Positions 58,884 through 64,000 of a stretch of DNA of 64,000 nt are shown here, one piece after another. Location of the stretch: NCBI GenBank assembly GCA_964618415.1, contig CAZUAT010000002.1, positions 62,001-126,000 on the forward strand. The letters are read 5' to 3'. The notes beneath the pieces are model-generated. The model saw only the letters and a list, made by a program, of their open reading frames with translations, made no database searches and had not been told where the DNA came from. The stretch comes from JACTMI01 sp964618415 (GTDB lineage Bacteria; Acidobacteriota; Thermoanaerobaculia; Multivoradales; JAGPDF01). The first letter of the stretch is position 1. Each line of letters opens with the position of its first letter. The translations under genes were made by a program, and so were the position numbers.

Positions 58884-59600
58884 TCACTGGTAGACGACGC
58901 CCGGCCAGAGCAGGTTGAGCGCCGCCGTATGGAGCGGGGCGAACAGGTCGGGGAAGACCTTCCAGGCCAGCAGCAGCCCGGCCAGCGCCAGCATCGGCTG
59001 ACGCAGGAACGCCAGCCACTGGCGGCTCCACCGTTCGGGCAGCAGGAGCGGCAGCGCGGTGCTGCCGTCGAGCGGCGGCACCGGCAGCAGGTTGAACAGG
59101 CCGAGGACCAGGTTGAGCGAGAAGAGGATCGAAAGCAGTGTCGCCGCACCGGTCAGCCAGCCGCCTTCGGCAGCGAGCGCCACCTGCGAGAAGGTGGCCG
59201 CCGGCGGCGCGGTCCAGGCCCCGAGCACGGCGCCGAGACGCACCAGCAGCCCCGAGATCAGGACGAGTGCGAAGTTGGCCGCCGGGCCGGCCAGCGACAT
59301 CCAGGCGGCGCGCCGCGGGTGGCGATCCGACCATGCCGGGTCGTACGGAGCACTCGCCCAGCCCATCATCCACTGGCGGGTCAGCGCGAAAGTGAGCAGC
59401 GGGACGACGATCGTCCCGAACGGCTCGCGGCGGATGTGCGGGCGCGGGTCCAGCGACACCTGGCCGCCGTGGTAGGCCGTCGGGTCGCCCAGGCGCAGGG
59501 CCGCCCAGGCGTGCGCGGCCTCGTGGCAGGTGGTCGAAAGCAGGAAGGCCGCGTACCAGGCCAGGCCGAGGGCAATCAGTTCCGGCAGTGCGTCGGGCAT
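58884..59600 (-). CDS. Site-2 protease family (M50) membrane peptidase
   Basis: The 238-residue polytopic protein has the zinc motif HEAAH (His26, Glu27, His30) at the end of the first membrane segment, SLAGPAANFALVL, and the third ligand site NLLPVPPLDGS. It is the short SREBP/rhomboid-like S2P form without PDZ or CBS domains. Substrates are unknown; a role in regulated intramembrane proteolysis is family knowledge only. Confidence 0.9.
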   Translation of the reverse strand: MPDALPELIALGLAWYAAFLLSTTCHEAAHAWAALRLGDPTAYHGGQVSLDPRPHIRREPFGTIVVPLLTFALTRQWMMGWASAPYDPAWSDRHPRRAAWMSLAGPAANFALVLISGLLVRLGAVLGAWTAPPAATFSQVALAAEGGWLTGAATLLSILFSLNLVLGLFNLLPVPPLDGSTALPLLLPERWSRQWLAFLRQPMLALAGLLLAWKVFPDLFAPLHTAALNLLWPGVVYQ

Positions 59601-59653
59601 CGCGCCGATCCTGACACGGCGTCGCTGGCTTCGGCGCGACTGCCTCGGTCGGC

Positions 59654-59659
59654 TAGCAT
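59654..59659 (+). promoter_or_regulatory. Likely -10 box of the M28 peptidase gene
   Basis: TAGCAT ends 7 nt before the ATG at 59667, with no Shine-Dalgarno. It is divergent from the M50 gene. Confidence 0.45.
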
Positions 59660-59666
59660 TGCGACC

Positions 59667-61094
59667 ATGAACAGTTCATTGCGCACGATCCGCAGTGGCG
59701 GCGTCGCCGTCCTGGTGTCGGCCGCTCTCTGGCCGGCAACCGCTGGTGCCTCCGAAACAGTGACCGCGGTGCCCGCAGCGGTCGCGGCCCTGCAGCGCGA
59801 GGCGCTGGCGAGCGAGCGGAGCTGGCAACTCGTCGCCTCCCTGGTGACCGAGGTCGGCCCGCGCCTGGCCGGCAGCCCCGGCGATGCTCGCGCCGTCGCC
59901 TGGGCGCAGCGGGCACTCGAGGCCGCCGGTTTCGACCGCGTCTGGACCGAGCCGGTGACGGTGCCCGTCTGGGTGCGCGGTGAGGCCGAGGCGAGCATCC
60001 TCGCTCCGCATCCGCAGCGTCTGGAGCTGACGGCGCTCGGGGGCAGCGGCGCCACGCCGCCGGGCGGCATCGAGGCCGAGGTGGTCGAGGTGTTCGACGT
60101 GCCGGCGCTCGAAGCGCTGCCCGATGCGGCGGTGGCGGGCAAGATCGTGTTCCTCAGCCGACCGATGCAGATGATCGGCGACCGGCCCGGTTACGGCGAA
60201 GCGGTGCAGATTCGCTCCAAGGGCCCCAGCCTCGCCGCGTCCAAGGGGGCGGTGGCGACGCTGATCCGTTCGGTGGCGATCGGTCCGGACCGCTTCCCGC
60301 ACACCGGCGCGACGCGCTGGGCCGAGGAAGTCGCCGCGGCTCCGGCCGCTGCCCTCGCCGTGCCCGATGCGGAGCTGCTGCACCGGCAGCTGGTCGCCGG
60401 AGCGCCGGTGCGGCTGCGGCTGCGCATCGAGGCCGAGCTGCGCGGCACGGCGACCTCGGCCAACGTGCTGGGCGAGATCCGCGGGCGCGACCTGCCGGAC
60501 GAGGTCGTGCTGCTGGCAGCGCACCTCGACTCCTGGGATATCGCGCCCGGGGCGCAGGACAACGGCACCGGCGTGGCGACGATGATCGAAGCGGCGCGCC
60601 TGGCGGCGCGATACTCCGAGGGCGGTCCGCGTCGCACGGTGCGGGTCCTGCTCACCGCCAACGAGGAGTTCGGGCTCTCGGGGGCAAGGGCCTGGGCGGA
60701 GGCGCATGCCGACGAGGTCGGACGGATCACGCTGGCGACCGAATCGGACGCGGGGGGCGGCCGCGCGCGTACCTTCCGGGTGGCGTTCGACGCTGCCGAT
60801 GCGTCGGCGGCGGAGGAGCTGGCGGCGCTGCTGCAGCCGCTCGGAGTCACCCCCGCCACGGGCGTGGCCACCGGCGGTGCCGACCTGTCACCGCTGGCGC
60901 CGCGCGGCGTGCCGCTGGTCGATCTCGGACTCGACGTGACCCGCTACTTCGAGGTCCATCACACGCGCAACGACACGCTCGAGCGGGTCGTCCCCGCCGA
61001 CCTGCGCCACGCCACGGCCAGCTGGGCGACCGTCGTCTGGTGGGGGGCCAACCGGGCCGAGCGGCTGCGTACGCGGCCGCCGAAGGCCGACTGA
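59667..61094 (+). CDS. Secreted M28 family zinc aminopeptidase/carboxypeptidase
   Basis: The 475-residue protein has a signal peptide (GGVAVLVSAALWPATAGA), a PA-type insert (about 120-235, including AALPDAAVAGKIVFLSR-like strand EALPDAAVAGKIVFL) and the M28 catalytic part: LLAAHLDSWD (His286), GAQDNGTG (bridging Asp), LTANEEFGLSGA (catalytic and metal Glu), ATESDAGG, and a final EVHHTRNDT with the last His ligand. All metal residues are present. Confidence 0.92.
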   Translation: MNSSLRTIRSGGVAVLVSAALWPATAGASETVTAVPAAVAALQREALASERSWQLVASLVTEVGPRLAGSPGDARAVAWAQRALEAAGFDRVWTEPVTVPVWVRGEAEASILAPHPQRLELTALGGSGATPPGGIEAEVVEVFDVPALEALPDAAVAGKIVFLSRPMQMIGDRPGYGEAVQIRSKGPSLAASKGAVATLIRSVAIGPDRFPHTGATRWAEEVAAAPAAALAVPDAELLHRQLVAGAPVRLRLRIEAELRGTATSANVLGEIRGRDLPDEVVLLAAHLDSWDIAPGAQDNGTGVATMIEAARLAARYSEGGPRRTVRVLLTANEEFGLSGARAWAEAHADEVGRITLATESDAGGGRARTFRVAFDAADASAAEELAALLQPLGVTPATGVATGGADLSPLAPRGVPLVDLGLDVTRYFEVHHTRNDTLERVVPADLRHATASWATVVWWGANRAERLRTRPPKAD

Positions 61095-61135
61095 ACACCG
61101 TCCTCGCGGGGTCCGGCGGCCCTGCGAAAGGCGCG

Positions 61136-63052
61136 CTACTCGCGCTCGAGATAGGTGTAGCCGGCCAGGCCCTGCTCGTAGACGCGCAGCAGCGTCCGCG
61201 AATCTTCGAACGTCATCCGGCCGGCGCGCAGGGCGCGCTCGGTGGCCCGGCGCACCCGCGCGACGAGGTCGTCGCGGTCGTAGCTGACGTACTCGAGCAC
61301 GTCGGTCACCGTGTCGCCGGTCAGCACGTGGTCGATCTGATAGCCACCGTCCTCGGCCAGGTGGACGTGCAGCGTGTTGGTGTCCCCGAACAGGTTGTGC
61401 AGGTCGCCGAGGATCTCCTGGTAGGCGCCGACCAGGAAGATGCCGAGGTAGTAATCGTCCTCGCCCAGCGAGTGCAGCTCGAGCACCTGCTTGACGTCAC
61501 GGCGGTCGATGAAGTGGTCGATCTTGCCGTCCGAGTCACACGTGATGTCGGCCAGCACGCCGCGGCGTGTCGGCTCCTCGTGCAGGCGGTGGATCGGCAC
61601 GACCGGAAAGAGCTGGTCGATCGCCCACGAATCGGGCAGCGACTGGAAGACCGAGAAGTTGCAGAAATAGGTGTCGGACAGCTGCCGCTCCAGCCCCTCG
61701 AGTTCCTCGGGGACCTCGTCGAGCTCCCGCACCATGCGCAGGATCTTCTGCGCCAGAGCGAAGTAGATGTCCTCGGCCAGCACGCGCTGGGTGAGCGAGA
61801 GGTGGTTGAGGTTGTAGAGCGACAGGATCTCGTCGCGGTAGCTCGCCGCGTCGTGGTAGGCCTCGAGCAGGTTCTTGCGCGAGACCTCCTTCCAGGTGTC
61901 GTAGAGGTGGCGGATCGGAGCCGGAGTGCCTTCCGGCAGCGAGTCGGGAAGGGTGCCGACGCGAAACTCGCCGACCCCCAGCACGTCGACCACCAGCATC
62001 GCATGGTGGGCCACGAGTGCGCGGCCGGACTCGGAGACGAGCACCGGGTGCGGCACCGAGTCGGCGTCGCACAGCTCCATGACGCCGAAGACGATGTCGT
62101 TGGCGTACTCCTGCATCGTGTAGTTCATCGACGAGGAGAAGTTGGTCTGCGAGCCGTCGTAGTCGATGCCGAGCCCGCCGCCGACGTCGAGCCAGCCGAG
62201 CGGCGCCCCGAGCTTGGACAGCTCGCAGTAGGTGCGCACGGCTTCGCGCAGCGCCTCCTTGACGTTGCGGATCGAGGAGATCTGGCTGCCGAGATGGAAG
62301 TGCAGCAGCTGCAGGCGGTCGAGCAGACCGTGCTCGCTGAGGAAGCGGACCGCCTCGTGCAGCCCGCGCGCGCCGAGGCCGAACTTCGAGCGGTCGCCGC
62401 CGGACGCCTCCCAATGGCCCGCACCGCGGGCCGAAAGCCGCGCGCGCACGCCGATCGACGGCCGGATGCCGGTGCGCTCGGAAACCGACCGGATCAGCTC
62501 GAGCTCGGAGAACTTCTCGACCACCAGGATGACGTGCAGGCCCAGCTTCGAGGCGAGCAGCGCCGTCTCGACGTACTCCTCGTCCTTGTAACCGTTGCAG
62601 ATCACCAGCGCTTCCGGGTCGTCGAGCATCGCCATGACCGCCAGCAGCTCCGGCTTCGAGCCGGCCTCGAGCCCGAAGTGGTACGGGCGACCGGCCTCGA
62701 CCAGCTTCTCGACGACGTAGTGCTCCTGATTGACCTTGATCGGAAAGACGCCCCGGTAAACGCTGCGATAGCCGTACTCGCCGATGGCGCGCTGGAACGC
62801 CTCGTTGAGCTGCGTGACGCGAGCCTTGAGGACCTCGGAGAAGCGGATCAGCAACGGCGGCGCGATGCCGCGCTGGCGCACCTCGTCGACCAGGTCCTTG
62901 AGGTTGATCGACGCCGTGCCCGGGCCGTCCGGCTGGACGATCAGATCGCCGCGCTCGCAGACCGAGAAGTATCCGTTGCCCCACTGCGCGATGTTGTAGA
63001 GGTCGATCGAATCGTCGACCGTCCACTTGCGCGGCATCCCGTTGTTGGCCAT
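61136..63052 (-). CDS. speA: Biosynthetic arginine decarboxylase
   Basis: PLP enzyme making agmatine for polyamines. The 638-residue protein has VYRGVFPIKVNQ with the PLP Lys106, GLEAGSKPELL, LLHFHLGSQISSIRN, LDVGGGLGIDYDGS, and the SpeA-specific long C-terminal half (TFCNFSVFQSLPD-type YFCNFSVFQSLPDSWAIDQ, DITCDSDGKID). Length matches SpeA (630-660). It has a strong Shine-Dalgarno (GGAGGAGAT) and a minus-strand TACAGT box (63110-63105) about 52 nt upstream. Confidence 0.96.
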   Translation of the reverse strand: MANNGMPRKWTVDDSIDLYNIAQWGNGYFSVCERGDLIVQPDGPGTASINLKDLVDEVRQRGIAPPLLIRFSEVLKARVTQLNEAFQRAIGEYGYRSVYRGVFPIKVNQEHYVVEKLVEAGRPYHFGLEAGSKPELLAVMAMLDDPEALVICNGYKDEEYVETALLASKLGLHVILVVEKFSELELIRSVSERTGIRPSIGVRARLSARGAGHWEASGGDRSKFGLGARGLHEAVRFLSEHGLLDRLQLLHFHLGSQISSIRNVKEALREAVRTYCELSKLGAPLGWLDVGGGLGIDYDGSQTNFSSSMNYTMQEYANDIVFGVMELCDADSVPHPVLVSESGRALVAHHAMLVVDVLGVGEFRVGTLPDSLPEGTPAPIRHLYDTWKEVSRKNLLEAYHDAASYRDEILSLYNLNHLSLTQRVLAEDIYFALAQKILRMVRELDEVPEELEGLERQLSDTYFCNFSVFQSLPDSWAIDQLFPVVPIHRLHEEPTRRGVLADITCDSDGKIDHFIDRRDVKQVLELHSLGEDDYYLGIFLVGAYQEILGDLHNLFGDTNTLHVHLAEDGGYQIDHVLTGDTVTDVLEYVSYDRDDLVARVRRATERALRAGRMTFEDSRTLLRVYEQGLAGYTYLERE

Positions 63053-63150
63053 CCCGTGCGATCTCCTCCGGCCCGTCGCCGCCTGCGGCGTGATCGGGCG
63101 CGGGACTGTAGCACCCCGCCGCGCGCTCGGGCGGGGCGGGGGCGAATTGT

Positions 63151-64000
63151 TCAGGGGGTCGAGGTGTAGTCGAGGACAGTCCCGGCGTCCGGCCGGATCT
63201 CGACGGCATGCGCGGTGTAACGACAGGTGGCGGCGAGCAGCTCGACGTCGTACGGGCCGGGCCGCGCCGTGAGCGCGAAGGCGATGTCGCCCAGCGAGCG
63301 CAGGCGGGTCGAGCGAGGCTGGAGATCGAAGACCGCCGAGTCAGCGTGCTCGCCGTCGGCGTCGTAGACCTCGGCGTAAACCGTGCACGCCGAGGCGTCG
63401 AGGTTCGTCACACTCACGTAGACCCGCTCGCCGGGATCGAGGTCGAGCCCGAGCAGTTGCCTGGCGCCGGCGTTCCACTGGCCGGCCGGGATCTCGGCAA
63501 CCGTATCCGGCGTCCCGGGCGGGGCAGCGATCCGCAGCTGCGCCGATGCCGTGTGACCGGTCGTCGGCGAGCCGGGCGGCATGTAGTAGGTGATCGCCAG
63601 CGCGCCGCGGCGGCGGTCGGTGGCGAACAGGGTGCCGACCGCGTCCGTGAGGGTCACCGTCTTGCCGGCCCCGACGAAGACCCGGGCCTGCGGCGAATTG
63701 CCCGAGGTCCAGGTGGCGTTGTCGCGGACCTCCGGGTAGTAGGTGAGCACCGCCAGAGCCGGCTGGGCGCTGCTGTTGGTCAGCGAAAGCTGGGTGGTCA
63801 GGTCGGTCGGCAGCGCGCCGTCGCCGCGCTCGAACAGCGGCAGGAGCGAGGTGCGCTGGACGTAGGTGGGCGCGGCGCCGTTGACCTGGACGTTGATCGA
63901 GACCGTGCGGCTGCCGCCCGGGCCGGTGGCGGTCAGCCGCACCGTCCGGCTGCCGGGGCTGAGGTACATGTACTGCACCGTGCCGGCCTGCGCGGCGCTC
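63151..64000 (-). CDS. C-terminal part of a secreted PKD-domain protein, 5' truncated
   Basis: The frame is open to the window edge, so about 282 C-terminal residues are seen. They begin with the end of a PKD-type domain (YLSPGSRTVRLTATGPGGS, SINVQV), then a beta-rich part (YVQRTSLLPLFERGDG, LSLTNSSAQPALAVLTYYPE, FVGAGKTVTLTDAVGTLFA) resembling the C-terminal halves of Acidobacteriota secreted peptidases. What precedes it cannot be seen. Confidence 0.75.
   Translation of the reverse strand, partial: SAAQAGTVQYMYLSPGSRTVRLTATGPGGSRTVSINVQVNGAAPTYVQRTSLLPLFERGDGALPTDLTTQLSLTNSSAQPALAVLTYYPEVRDNATWTSGNSPQARVFVGAGKTVTLTDAVGTLFATDRRRGALAITYYMPPGSPTTGHTASAQLRIAAPPGTPDTVAEIPAGQWNAGARQLLGLDLDPGERVYVSVTNLDASACTVYAEVYDADGEHADSAVFDLQPRSTRLRSLGDIAFALTARPGPYDVELLAATCRYTAHAVEIRPDAGTVLDYTSTP

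Overview
The window is a continuous stretch of a very GC-rich (about 70%) bacterial chromosome with tightly packed genes. The organism is a diderm: it has a MlaFED-type lipid transport operon, several lipoproteins, LspA, and a FecR/DUF6600-type secreted protein. The mix of features (secreted DUF5117-like zinc protease, Ser/Thr kinase with a sugar- or PEGA-like C-terminal region, PilZ, AIM24, HutH-HutU, SpeA, many GTGA gene overlaps) fits Acidobacteriota best, perhaps Thermoanaerobaculia. That placement is inference; there is no rRNA gene here to confirm it.

Layout. 1-6.1 kb: a truncated Gfo/Idh/MocA oxidoreductase, then purine and protein salvage/repair genes (mtnP, surE, pcm, apt), tRNA-Arg(CCT), a YfgM-like TPR protein and a pyrimidine nucleoside phosphorylase. 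6.1-13.3 kb: a secreted propeller-like protein divergent from cinA-plsY-gpsA, then guaA and hutH. 13.8-15.5 kb: hutU. 15.5-24.5 kb: a 1365-residue NtrY-like histidine kinase translationally coupled to two lipoproteins (one a large zinc metalloprotease) and a glutaminyl-peptide cyclotransferase. 24.6-28.6 kb: GYF_2-AIM24 protein, an HtrA-like protease with several PDZ domains, and a serine-less HtrA homologue. 28.6-33.7 kb: a small unknown gene, tRNA-Gly(CCC), and the leftward set rluD-lspA-acpS, a small membrane protein and a FecR-DUF6600 protein. 33.9-37.6 kb: a TPR-cNMP-binding protein, def, cysS, yraN, then tRNA-Gly(GCC), tRNA-Cys and tRNA-Leu(TAA). 38-44.9 kb: dnaB, alr, mlaE-mlaF-mlaD, radA. 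45-51 kb: leftward cyclase-like protein, purC and an EAL phosphodiesterase, then two rightward glycosyltransferases. 51-64 kb: TPR-PDZ lipoprotein-like protein, Ser/Thr kinase, degenerate hydrolase, zinc-ribbon protein, PilZ protein, moaA, M50 and M28 peptidases, speA, and the C-terminal end of a PKD-containing secreted protein.

The core is housekeeping metabolism and translation. The accessory part is envelope and signalling: two cyclic-dinucleotide genes (EAL, PilZ) plus a divergent class III cyclase-like protein, a kinase/lipoprotein/protease operon, and a protease/pseudoprotease pair.

Three non-coding observations stand out. First, many start codons sit 6-9 nt downstream of a TANNNT box with no Shine-Dalgarno, which suggests common leaderless transcription. 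Second, three copies of a purine-rich, low-GC intergenic repeat flank the tRNA-Leu/dnaB gap and follow radA. Third, a perfect 16-bp inverted repeat covers the start codon of a small membrane protein gene. No CRISPR array, insertion sequence, prophage or rRNA was seen.
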